DNA from: Mycoplasmopsis bovirhinis
Lineage (GTDB): Bacteria > Bacillota_I > Bacilli_A > Mycoplasmatales > Metamycoplasmataceae
Assembly: GCF_900660515.1 (NCBI RefSeq)
Contig: NZ_LR214972.1
Location: 620,001 to 684,000, forward strand
DNA: 64,000 bases
Direction of reading: 5' to 3'
Shown here in pieces: positions 34,253 to 45,397 of this stretch (position 1 is its first letter; every line of letters begins with the position of its first letter). Position numbers and translations under genes: made by a program. The notes beneath the pieces were generated by a model, which worked only from the letters and a program-made list of their open reading frames with translations, searched no databases and was not told where the DNA came from.

Positions 34253-34736
34253 GACATTTAATATAAAAACTTATGCTATTGCATAATTAAATCTTTAATA
34301 TTTATAATTATTTTAATTTAGAAAAGCCAGCTATTTAATTAGGTTTTATTTTTAAAATAACCCGCCTTATAAAGCTTATAAATAATATAGTTAGTACTTT
34401 AACTTTACTTGGTTTAGTTAGTCCGAGTGATTTCGTATTACTAATTTTTTAATTTATTAAAAAATTAATTTTATTATAAATTTTGCTTATGTTAATAATA
34501 AACGAAATAGACAAAATATATAGAAATATTAAAACATAATTTAGAAAATATTGAAAATTAATTAATGTAAACTAAAAATTTTTGGAACTATAGACCTTTT
34601 TTATATTAAATTTATTAAAAAATAATTAATATTAGCTAGAAAAAAATATTAAGTTTTCATTGCCTAGTCATAGTTAAGCATCCGAATTTATTATATAATT
34701 AAAATATACACAATTTTAATTATTAGGAGCTTATTT
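34253..34736. other. Long AT-rich intergenic region
   Basis: No gene-sized frame on either strand. Near its right end a TATAAT at 34694-34699 with a poor TAGTTA -35 about 17 bases upstream could serve the next gene, followed by the ribosome site TTAGGAGC. The region around 34400-34470 has weak inverted repeats (ACTTGG/CCGAGT and TAATTTTTTAAT/AAAAAATTA), not enough to name a structure. Confidence 0.4.
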
Positions 34737-36860
34737 ATGAAATATAAGAAATTACTACTAAATCTTGCTTCAATTACTGCACTAACTACAGGGTTTACAA
34801 CTGTGGTTTCATGTACGGATAATAGAAGAAAAGATCCAGTTGATCAACCTTCAAGACAAAAGAGCGAACCTTCTGCACAAAGACTTAGAGAATTATACAG
34901 ACAAAACAATGTTCGTTATAATGAAAAAATTGCATCTTTTGCAAAAGAATTAGATAAGTTAAAAACTGAATATTCTAATGAAAAAGATGAAACTAAGAAG
35001 TTAACTGTTGAGGATAAAATCTTTAACTTATTCTTTGAAGCTAAGGTAACTCTTACCCCACTTGTACATGAATATAATTATTTATTTACAAGATTAAGAG
35101 AAGCCGAGTCTTTAGAAAATTCAAAACTGAGAACGATTAAAATTTTCCATTCTAATGATGAACATGGAAGAATTGAATTTGATGATTCTAAATACAATAA
35201 ATATGCTGGAATGGTTGAAACCAGTAAATACCTAGCAGATAAAAAACGAGATTTATTAATCTCTGCTGGTGATATGGTACAAGGTTTACCTTTATCAGAT
35301 TCAGATAAAGGAAAAACCATTTCACAAATTGCAAAGTATATGCAATATGACTCAGTAACAGTTGGTAACCACGAGTTTGACTATGGTTTAGAACATATTT
35401 TAAAATTAAACCAAAGTACTTCTACAGAGCAAAATAATGTTTCTATGCCATTTATTTCTGCTAATATTTATTATAAAGATTATGCAAATGAGGCTACGAA
35501 ACCTCAAAACTATGACCAAGCTAAAGTTGGTCAAAGGGTTTTTAAACCATATATTACTAAAAATTTAGAAAGTGGTATTAAAGTAGCTGTTATTGGTTTA
35601 ACAACACCAGACACAGTTTATACTTCTCACCCTAAAAATTCAGCTCTAGTTGAATTTAGAGCGCCAAGTGATGAGTTGAAAAAAGTTGTTAATGAAATTA
35701 AACAAAATGAGCCAGAAATTAAGTTTATTATTGCAGCTACCCACTTAGGTACTGGAAGAAATGATGCAACTTGAACATCTGATTATATTGCCGCGCAAGA
35801 TCAAGGAGAGGGTTTAGACTTAATTATTGATGGTCATAGCCATTCACTTGTGCCAATCAATAATAAAGATAAAGTTAGTGATCAAAAAAATATTTATATC
35901 ACCCAAACTGAAGCATATACTAAATATTTAGGTGATATTGATATTACTTTTGATACTGAAACAGGCAAAATTACTGAAGTATTCCAAGTGTTAAGAGATA
36001 TTAGTCAAATTGAAATTTACAATGCTAATTTAAGTGATAGATTATTATCTAGACTTAAAACAGTTTTTGCTAAGGAAAACTCAGTAAAAGTTTTTGATTC
36101 ACCTGGAGTTTTCGAACATGTGACTAGTGTAAGTATTGATGGCACTCCATATTGAAAAGGAAGATTAATGCCAACAAGTTTAGGTACTTATGCTGCTGAT
36201 GCATTAGCTTGAGGCTTTGTAAGCCAAGCACCTTGAACAACTAGAGACAACTTTGAATCAGGGACTTTAGATAACACTATTGGATTATTAAATGGAGGTG
36301 GTTTACGTTCTGACTTAAAACAAGGTGAAATCACCCGCGGTAATGCTTTAGCAGTCAGCCCCTTTGGAAACAGAATTGCTGCTGTTAGAGTTAAAGGATC
36401 AGTTCTTGTTGAAGCCTTAAAACACGGTTTGGGTGCTGGTAAATCTGGAGGATTCTCGCAACTTTCAACAAACATTTCATATACAGTTAATGCTGTAAAG
36501 AAATTAAATACTAAAACACAATTACAAGAACATGTTTGGGAAGCTGATACAACTAGCTTTAAAATTAATGGTAAAGCAATTGATCCAAACAAAAATTACT
36601 ACATTGTAACAAATGACTTTATTTTAGCTGGTGGAGATGGATACACCATGCTAAATGTTGATACTAATGAAGGAGTAACTTTAGCATATGAAGGTGATAA
36701 ATATATTGATACTTTAATTGATTATGCTAAAAAAGTTTCTGACAGTGGTGTAACACTAGATCCAAACAAATTTGAAAGTAATTTAGCATCATATTTAAAT
36801 GCTGATAAATACAGCAAACAAGTTGTTAATATTCCTGAAGAAGCTAAAAAAGTTTCATAA
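34737..36860 (+). CDS. Surface lipoprotein 5'-nucleotidase / bifunctional phosphoesterase
   Basis: 707 residues. Lipobox TTVVSC (Cys26), a helical linker, then a metallophosphatase domain with IFHSNDEHGRI, SAGDMVQGLPLSD, TVGNHEFDYG, and DGHSHSL. The C-terminal nucleotidase domain has NGGGLRSDLKQGEI and NDFILAGGDGYTM. It should remove phosphate from nucleotides outside the cell so that the nucleoside can be imported. The BMP-type nucleoside transporter genes directly downstream support this. Three TGA codons encode Trp in the middle. Confidence 0.9.
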
Positions 36861-37007
36861 TATACAAAATTATCAATTAATAATTAGGTTAAAATTTAAT
36901 AACTTATTTATATATTTTTAATAATACTTTATAATATTATTAGTACACAAATTTAAATATATTATACATAATATAAACCATATATCAAATATTAATAAGG
37001 AGCATTT

Positions 37008-38354
37008 ATGCAATTCAAAAAAATTTTACTTTCAATGTCAGGTATTGGTTCATTACTTGTGCCTGCTATTGCAGTTTCATGTGGAGGATCACAAACTCCA
37101 GAATCAGGATATCACAGACGTGATGGTGATTATGTTGCAACTAGCGAAAGAGTTGCAGCGCTTACCACTAATTCAACATTAACTCACGATTATGTACAAT
37201 CAGATGCAATTAAAGCTAAAAAATTAAAATTTACTTTAATTACTGATACAGGTAATGTAACTGATAAATCATTTAACCAATCAGCTTGAGAAGCTTTAAA
37301 CGCAATTGGTGATCAAACTCAAAAATCAGATAGAGAACAATCATTTGAGTTTGTTACTGTAAAACCTACTAAATCTACTTATCAACAATCATATAGTACA
37401 GCTGTTGATACTGGTACTAATGTGCTTGTTTTACCAGGATTTGCTCATGGTAATGAAATTAAAAAATTCATAGAGCAAAACATTGCTAAATTAAGACAAA
37501 ATAAAGTTGTTATTATCGGAATTGACTTTACAGTTGATACTGATTATGAATATTTCTACGCTTTAAACTTTGATGTTAACCAAGCTTCATGACAACTTGG
37601 ATATGCCCTTTCAAAATACTTATCAACAGAGTATGCTAATGCACCAGAATCAAGAAAACTAGCTACATTAGGTGGTGGAGCATTCTTTGGAGTTACTGAC
37701 TTTATTACTGGATATTTAAAAGGTATTAAAGCATGAAATGATGCTAACCCAACTTTAAAAACAAAACATGCAGAAAGCATTAATTTAAATGCTGGATTTG
37801 AAGCAAATGATGCTCAAAACTCAGCAATTACCAATATGTTAGGTACAGGAGCTAAAATTGTTTATCCAGTTGCTGGACCTGCAACAACTCAAACAGTACA
37901 ATCAGTTACAAGTAACGAAGCTTACCGTGATAAATTAGTTGTTGGTGTTGATGTTGACCAATCTAAAGCAATTCCAAGTAGTTCAGGATACTTCGCAACT
38001 TCAGTTCTTAAAAATATTGCACAAGCAACATATGATATTATTTTAGCTAAAGTATTTGGTATTCAAGCTCTTGAAACCAAAATTTCTGCCTTTAAACAAG
38101 GAACAAAAAACAATTACTACGGTGGATTTGCAGAAGGTTGAGTAGGTCTTGCACCTTCAACAATTGCAGATACAGCTAAAAGAGCAGTAATGCAAGCTGC
38201 TATTGAAGAAGCTAAAACTAAATTTAATGCACTTTCAGCTGAAGAAAAAAAATTCGTTAGCGAGCCAAAAGCTACTAAAGATGCACAAGCAGCTACTGAC
38301 GAAAACTCAATTAAAACATTAGTTGATGCACTTTTAAATTTAGTAAACCAATAA
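37008..38354 (+). CDS. BMP-family nucleoside-binding lipoprotein
   Basis: 448 residues. Lipobox IAVSCGG (Cys25), then a BMP/PBP1-type binding body with KFTLITDTGNVTDKSFNQSA and, later, VGVDVDQSKAIPSS, the typical region that lines the pocket of nucleoside-binding BMP proteins. It would capture nucleosides for the ATPase and permeases encoded next. Four Trp are TGA. The C-terminal end is Ala/Glu-rich and probably helical. Confidence 0.9.
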
Positions 38355-38373
38355 TTTTTTAAAGCTTTTTTAT

Positions 38374-38398
38374 AAGCCGCCTGCTGGCGGTTTATTCT
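38374..38398 (+). terminator. Partial terminator after the binding-protein gene
   Basis: GC-rich hairpin AAGCCGCC/GGCGGTTT with a 4-base loop and a short T-run. It probably sets a higher level of the lipoprotein than of the following transporter subunits. Confidence 0.7.
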
Positions 38399-38448
38399 TT
38401 CAAATAATAGCATTTACTTTTAATGAAATATAGTGAAAGGAGGTTAAA

Positions 38449-40710
38449 ATGGAAAAAATCAATGCAATTGAATTTGTTAATATTTCTAAATCTTTTGGAA
38501 CTATTAAAGCTAACCAAGAAATTAGTTTTGAAGTTGAAAAAGGAACAATTCATGCTTTAATTGGCGAAAATGGTGCTGGAAAAAGTACCTTAATGTCAAT
38601 TTTGTTTGGGCTTTATTCACCTGATACTGGTGTTATTAAAGTTAATAACAACGAAGTATTAATTAAAGGCCCTAATGACGCTAATGCATTAGGGATTGGT
38701 ATGGTGCACCAACACTTTAAATTAGTTGATGTTTATACTAACTTAGAAAATATTGCGCTTGGTTCGAAAAACGTTAATAAAATCACTCGGATTATTGACT
38801 TTGGACCCGCAATTAGAAAAATTAAAACAATTCAAAATAAATTTGATTTGCATTTTGACTTAAATAAACTAACTGGAACAGAAACAGTTGCTACCCAACA
38901 AAAAGTTGAGATCATGAAAATGCTCTACCGTGATTCTGAAATATTGATTTTTGATGAGCCAACAGCTGTTTTAACAGACCAAGAAATTCAAGGTCTTTTA
39001 AATACATTTAAATTATTCAAACAACAAGGTAAAACAATTTTATTTATTTCACATAAATTAGGTGAAATAAAAGAAGTTGCAGATAATGCAACTGTTATTC
39101 GTCACGGAAGAGTTACCGGTAATTTCGCTGTTAAAGATGTTTCCATTGAAGAAATGGCAAACCGTATGGTAGGTGGTGAAGTGGAAAATGCTCGTAATCA
39201 GTACACTGACACATCTAAAAATAAAATTATTTTAGATGTTCAAAATGTTTCGACTGAAGGTGAAAAACCACTCAAAAATATTTCATTACAAATTAGAAGT
39301 GGTGAAATAGTAGCTATTGCAGGGGTCGAAGGTAATGGTCAAACTGACTTAGAATATGTAATTAGTGGGATGAAAAAACCTTCTAATGGTATAATTAGGT
39401 TAACTAAAACCCCTTTAATTAAAGAAAAACTAAAAATAATTCAAAAAGCCAATAAAACTAAAACTTACTTTAGTGTCTTAATGTTCTTTTTAACATTTAT
39501 TGCTGGAACTATTTTAATGGTACTAACCCCAGAAGCTAAAGATATTAATGTTATTTATAAAATAATTGGTGGCTTTTTATATGCTATGTCAGCTGTCTTT
39601 TTCTATCAATCTGTAAATAGTGAAGTAAAAAACCGTAAGAAACTTGAAAATATTGTCTTTTGCAATTTTTCAAGTAAAGTGCGCCGCATTATTTATTTAA
39701 CTAAAATAACATATTTAGTGACAACAATAACTTTATTAATTTTATGACTTTCAGCCTTTATATTAAAAGAATCACAAATTATCCCATTAGTGACCTTAAT
39801 TTTATTACTAATTAATGGAATTTTAATGGCTTGAAATCTAGTCTTTATTTTTAAAGCTTTACATCTTTCAAGACAAATTTTTGATAAAAATAATTTATTT
39901 CATCATATTTGTGTTGTTGTACTAAATTCAATTTTATACATCATAGCATTCATTATTTTAGTTTTCCTTGCATTTACCAACATTAGAGCTACTTTAAGCG
40001 TCACAACTAATAACATTATTTATGCCTTAATGTATGTTTCTATCTTAATTGCAGCAATTGTTTTATTAATGTATTTTTATAAATGAGAATTATTTTTTAC
40101 TAAAGTTAAACAAGGTGATCAAGACAAAGATGAATATTTAGATTTACAAAATTTATCAGTTTATGAAATTTCTAAACTTGGTTTATCATTTATTCCAAGT
40201 GATAGACATAAACATGGTTTAGTACTTGATTATAACATCAAATATAATACCGTATTACGTAGATTATGAGATTCTTCTTACGTTAAATTTGGTATTTTTA
40301 ACGAAAAAGCAATTAAAGAAGAAACTAAAAATATTATTAATAAATATGATGTTAGAGGGGCAAGAAATGGTATTTCTCAAGCGCGCCAACTTTCAGGTGG
40401 AAACCAACAAAAATTTATTGTTGGTCGCGAAATGAACTCTCCTCATGATTTTATCTTAATTGTTCAACCAACTCGTGGATTAGACGTTGGAGCAATTAAA
40501 AATATTCATGAACAAATTTTAGAAGAGAAAAAGAATGGTAAAGCTATCTTATTAATTTCCTATGAACTTGATGAAGTTTTAGCTTTAGCTGATAAAATTG
40601 CTGTTATCAACACTGGTGAAATTTTAGCTGTCAAAGAAGCTAAAGATTTAACAAGAACTGAAATTGGTATTTATATGGCACATAAAAACGAAGAGAAAGG
40701 AATAAACTAA
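38449..40710 (+). CDS. BMP-type ABC transporter, twin ATP-binding subunit with membrane insert
   Basis: 753 residues, against roughly 500-570 for most of this family (from memory). The first ATP domain is normal: GENGAGKST (about 41-49), Walker B LIFDEPTAVLTD. The second has GVEGNGQTDLEY, then an insert of about 240 residues (roughly 322-562) with six predicted membrane helices. The domain then continues with LGLSFIPSDRHKHG, the signature LSGGNQQKFIVGRE, and PTRGLDVG. The second half is continuous with TGA as Trp, so no frame break explains the insert. It has AAAGGAGG as ribosome site. It energises the two permeases downstream. Confidence 0.9.
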
Positions 40711-42323
40711 TGAAAAAAGGTTTATATGCAGACAATCCTGTTGTAAATTTTGGTGAAAAAACACGCAGATTCTTCATGTTTGAAGAAAAAGCTAATAGCC
40801 GAAGAAAGATTTTTGCCTCTATTTGAGCTGTTTTCTTTGGTATTTTAGCTGCTTCAATTATTTATTGAATTATTGGAACCACAGGTGACAATCCACAAAA
40901 CACAACTATTTTCTCATTTGTAACATATATTTTTAGATTTTCAAGTACTGAATCTAACCGTAGTACTTTCTTACTTTATTTCCTTTTCTTTGCTTTTTCT
41001 GGTTTAGCTATTTCAATTGGCTTTAAATCGGGATTATTTAATATTGGTGTTTCAGGTCAAATGACATTCCCTGCAATTATTTTCTTTGCAATTATTATTG
41101 GATTAAAATTAGATATTGAAAATATTTCTTTAGAATTTTTAATTGGAATGTTCTTTGTCTTTATTATCATGGGAATGTTTATTGGACTTATTTCAGGGTT
41201 TTTAAAAGCATTCTTTAATGTACATGAAGTTATTTCAACAATCTTTTTAAACTGAATTATTACTTATATTGCAAAATATTTATTTACACAAGGTAATGAA
41301 GCTTTTGGAAAAGAATCATTTAGTTACTTTGACCCAGTTAGTGGCACAAAAAATATTTTTATTAGTTCTGAATACCAAAACTTATTTATTTACTTTGGAA
41401 TTGGCTTAATTATTGCTTTAGTTATTTTTGTCTGATTTATTTACAGCAAAACAGCTATTGGATATAAAATAAAAATGGTTGGATTAAATAAAACTAATGC
41501 TAAATATGTAGGAATTAACGAAAAACTACTTGTAGTAAGTATTATGGGTATTTCTGGTGCCTTATCAGGGATTGCTGGATTTTTCCTAATTATTCTTAAA
41601 AATAATAAATTAGAAGCAGCTTCTGCCCCAATGGCTATTGGGTTTGAAGCAATTGCTATTGCCTTAATTGCCTTAAATAGTCCAATTGGTGTTTTATTTA
41701 CTTCAATTTTCTATTCTCTGATTAATACTGCTCAAATTGGATTTAGCTTTTTAAGAGGATCAGAAAAAGTTACTTTTGACTTTTTCCCAATCATTACTGG
41801 TATTATTATCTTTATGTCTGCTTTAGCTATTATTTTCTATAAATTTAGGGTGATTCGAAGCTTAGTTAAATATGGATATTTAAGCACTAATAAAACTTAT
41901 TGGTATAACTTTAAAGTTTATCACTCAAGTAAATTTAAATACATTTTACCTGAGAAATTACGCTTATTTAAATTATATTTTGCTAACTTAAAAACACGTT
42001 TAAACTTTAGAAAACAAGAATCACTATATCAAAAAGAAGTTTATAACCAAATTAAAGCCTCAAAAAATATGAACGAAGAAGATCTTTTAAATTTTTATAC
42101 TAAATTATCAAAAGCTAAATTTGAACATATCGCAAAACGTAATGATGCAGGTTTAAATAATTATCGTGATTCAAAAAATAAATTTAAAAACCAAGTTCAA
42201 AACCGTAAACAAAACTTTAATTTATTAAAAGAAACTTTATTCTTAGATTTTAATAAAAAAGTTTTAACTAAATATAAACAAGCTTTTAAAGTTAAAGATT
42301 TAGCTACTGAAGGAGGAATGTAA
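40710..42323 (+). CDS. BMP-type ABC transporter permease 1, with long basic tail
   Basis: 537 residues; start overlaps the ATPase stop (TAATG). Eight or more membrane helices in the first 390 residues, with GFKSGLFNIGVSGQMT and MVGLNKTNAKYVGIN, the BMP/YufP permease hallmarks. The last ~150 residues are highly charged, Lys/Arg-rich and helical, ending in GGM; most homologues I know end soon after the last helix. It pairs with the next permease. Confidence 0.88.
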
Positions 42324-42324
42324 T

Positions 42325-43272
42325 ATGGAAATAATTTTTAGTTATACATTTTTCTTCTTTGTTATTTTGCTATTAGGAACAATTTCCGGAATCTTCTCTG
42401 AAAGATCAGGAACTGTTAATATTGCTGTTAACGGGTTTATGGTTTTTGGAGCTGCTATTTATTCAGTATTTAGTGTTATTTTCACTGATTCATTAAATAT
42501 TACTAGTGCTTGATCACAAATTCCACTAACATTATTAGCTGGCTTTGTTACCTTAGTTTTTGGTTTATTATTTGGCTTAGCAGCAGTTAAATTCAAATCA
42601 GACCAAACTGTTTCTGGTTTTGCTATTAACGTATTAGCAACTGGTATTGCAGCTATGGTAGTTTTATACTTAACAACTAGAACGCAAAAAGCTGGATCTG
42701 TTATTGTTTTTAGAGGACGTGAAGAGTTAGCTTTATCTCCTGCAATTGGAACTTACCGCAACATTGTTTCATTTAAATTAGCAGTTGTTATTATAGTTGC
42801 AGTTGCTTCTTGATTTGCGCTTAGAAAAACTAGATGAGGTTTAAGATTTAGATCTGTTGGGGAAAACCCGCAAGCAGCCGACGTAGCTGGAATTAATGTA
42901 AATCGTATTAAATGGCAAGGCCTTGCGATATCTGGATTTATAGCCGGAATCGCCGGTGCTATTTATGCCCAAGTGCAAATTAATATATTTTCACTTTCAA
43001 AAGATGTGCAAGGGTTTGGTTTCATCGCCCTAGCTATTATGATTACTTCAAGATGAAAAATTAGTATTTCAGTTATTGTTTCATTATTCTTCTCATTCTT
43101 ACTTGCTTTCTCATTCTATGGAATCAATACTCTTGGTGCTTCATTAAATAAATTTGCTGATTTATTAGCAATGATACCATACTTAATTACCTTAATTATT
43201 ATGATTCTTTCAAGTAAGAACTCATATGGACCAGCTGCTGCCGGAATACCATATGATAAATCAAAACGGTAA
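42325..43272 (+). CDS. BMP-type ABC transporter permease 2
   Basis: 315 residues, two bases after permease 1. YufQ-like: GTISGIFSERSGTVNIAVNG near the N-terminus, then FRSVGENPQAADVAGINV in the cytosolic loop. About eight to ten membrane helices. It completes the nucleoside uptake system with the two preceding genes. Confidence 0.9.
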
Positions 43273-43294
43273 AATAAACTTAAATACTACCTTA

Positions 43295-43340
43295 ATTACA
43301 AACAACAAGCATTACTGGTTGTTGTTTGTAATTTTTTTAA
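43295..43340 (+). terminator. Terminator of the BMP transporter operon
   Basis: Perfect 12-base arms ATTACAAACAAC / GTTGTTTGTAAT with a 14-base loop, followed by seven T. Confidence 0.85.
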
Positions 43341-43363
43341 AATTTCCTTAGCAATAAAAATTA

Positions 43364-43372
43364 TGTTATAAT
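43364..43372 (+). promoter_or_regulatory. Extended -10 promoter of the candidate RNA
   Basis: TGTTATAAT (TATAAT 43367-43372). Six bases later lies the G of the closing helix at 43379, exactly where transcription should begin. Confidence 0.7.
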
Positions 43373-43378
43373 TACAAT

Positions 43379-43592
43379 GGTCTATTTGAATTTGCTCTAT
43401 GAATTTAGTTTTTATTATGTGCATATTTTTATAGTTTTAATTTAGTAAAACTGTTTTTCTTTCCTTTCTTCGTGAGTCTTTCACTTGAAAACTTTTTAAT
43501 TTTCTGTTTCAAAACCCGGGTTTAATAATAATTTTAGTTCGTATTTTATTTTATTCATTACAATATTTCTCAAATAGACCAGTATTATTTTT
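43379..43592 (+). ncRNA. Candidate structured non-coding RNA with closing helix
   Basis: No open frame or ribosome site. The two ends pair: TGGTCTATTTGA (43378-43389) with TCAAATAGACCA (43570-43581), 12 bp. A second helix inside, ATGAAT (43399-43404) with ATTCAT (43553-43558), is separated by large internal loops. Small hairpins (GTTTTA-TAAAAC, GTGA-TCAC) and a self-complementary AAACCCGGGTTT lie in the middle. A strong promoter begins exactly at the outer helix and a strong terminator follows at 43614. The rod with a large bubble recalls 6S RNA in outline, but I cannot show homology to any known RNA. Confidence 0.6.
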
Positions 43593-43613
43593 TACTCTCA
43601 TATATCACTTTTT

Positions 43614-43656
43614 ACCATCAAACTTGCCTATACAAAACAAGTTTGATGGTTTTTTG
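43614..43656 (+). terminator. Terminator downstream of the candidate RNA
   Basis: Perfect 13-base arms ACCATCAAACTTG / CAAGTTTGATGGT with an 11-base loop and a T6 run on the plus strand. It has no coding gene to serve on the plus strand other than the candidate RNA upstream. Confidence 0.85.
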
Positions 43657-43662
43657 CTTGAA

Positions 43663-43687
43663 TAAAAAAACAGCCCAATAAGGGCTG
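43663..43687 (-). terminator. Terminator of aspS
   Basis: CAGCCC/GGGCTG hairpin with T7 on the minus strand, right after the aspS stop. Confidence 0.85.
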
Positions 43688-43690
43688 AAC

Positions 43691-45397
43691 TTATTTATCT
43701 TGTTTTAATTCTAAATAAACTTCATCTAATTGGTCTTTGGCAACGGTTGATGGAGCACCAGTGAAGATATCCTCACTTTTTGAATTTTTTGGAAAGGCAA
43801 TAACATCTCTAATACTGCTATGGCCTGCTAAAATCATAATTATACGATCAATTCCTAGTCCGATGCCACAATGTGGAGGAACCCCATATTCTAAGGCATT
43901 TAAAAAGAATCCAAATTTTGATTTTTGAGTTGCCTCGTCCATGCCAATTAAGTCAAAAACTGTTTTTTGAGTTTCTTTGTCAAAGATTCTTGCTGAACCT
44001 GAACCTAATTCAAAACCATTTAAAACTAAATCATAACTTTTTGCTTTGATTTGTGATTTATCCAGTTTTTTGACTTCTTCTAATGAATGCTTAAACTGAG
44101 TAAATGGATGGTGAGCGGCTGCTCATGAGTTAGTTTCTTGATCATATTCAAACATTGGGAAATCAATAATTCACTTAAATACATATTCTTTTGTTGCTCA
44201 ATTAAATCAATTATTTAATTCTGTTCTTAAAGCGCCTAAAGCTTGTGAAGTGTTTTTATATGAATTAGCAATAATTAAATATGTACCATCTTGCTCAGTT
44301 TGTTTTTGAATTAAATTTTCCACTGCTATTAAAACTTTAGAAGCAAAGTTAGAATGTTCAACTTGGCCCTTATTTACAACAAAATAAAATAAGGCATTAG
44401 CTCCATTTTTCTTAGCAATTTCTTCTAAAGTTTTAAATTGTTTCTTTGTGATTTGTTCAGTTATTTTTAACAATCTTTTACTTGGAGCACTTTTAATAAT
44501 ATTAAAATCTGTGTCATTACAAAAATCATTAATATCTATAAGATGTTTTGCGAAACGTAAATCAGGCTTATCACTACCATATTTTGCAATAGCTTCATCG
44601 TATGTAATTCTTTCAAATGGTATTTTTAAATTTACATTAAGTGTTTTTTTCATAACATATTGAAACATTTGTTCAACTAAACTTTGAAAATCTTGAACAT
44701 CAGTAAAGCTTGTTTCAATATCTAATTGGGTAAATTCAGGTTGCCTATCTTTTCGTGAATCTTCATCACGAAAACACCTTGCAATTTGGAAATATTTTTC
44801 AAAACCCGAAATCATTAAAAGTTGTTTAAAGAGTTGTGGACTTTGAGGCAAAGCATAAAAACTATTAAAATTACGTGTTGGAACTAAAAAGTCTCTTGCT
44901 CCTTCCGGAGTTGCTTTAGAAAGAATTGGAGTTTCAATTTCCATAAAGTTTTGGTTTTGTAAAAATTCTCTAAGGGCAAAAATAAATTTATTACGTAATG
45001 CCAAAGTATTTTGCATTACTGGTCTTCTGAGATCTAAAAATCTATTTTGTAATCTTAATTCTTCTTTTACTTCTATATCATCGCGAATTTGAAATGGTAA
45101 TTCATTAGCTGCTTTTGATAAAACTTTATATTCTTTAACAATTATTTCAATTTCACCAGTTGGTAAGTCATAATTAATATCTTTGCGAGCAACTACTTCT
45201 CCAGTAACTTCTAAAACGCTTTCTTTAGTAAAATTAATTGGAGTATTAAACACTAATTGAGTAATACCAAATTTATCACGTAAATCAACAAAGTTTAATT
45301 CACCAAATTTACGTTTATTTGCTACTCAACCAAATAAAGTAACATCTTGACCAATATCGTTTTTTCTTAACTGATTATTATTAATTTGTTTTGTCAT
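43691..45397 (-). CDS. aspS: Aspartyl-tRNA synthetase
   Basis: 568 residues, read through several TGA codons (for example 44207). N-terminal OB-fold, class II core with [10 protein letters not shown] (motif 1 area), [18 protein letters not shown] (motif 2) and [15 protein letters not shown] (motif 3). The length fits a bacterial-type AspRS with GAD insert. It overlaps the hisS stop (TAATG), forming a two-gene operon. Confidence 0.96.

Noticed and set aside
34253-34736. Hidden gene or RNA in the long gap
   Set aside because: No frame of useful length, no strong promoter-terminator pair and only weak inverted repeats.
43379-43592. RNase P RNA, tmRNA or SRP RNA
   Set aside because: None of the conserved cores of these RNAs (for example GAGGAAAGUC of RNase P or a tRNA-like CCA end of tmRNA) was seen, so only an unassigned RNA is claimed.
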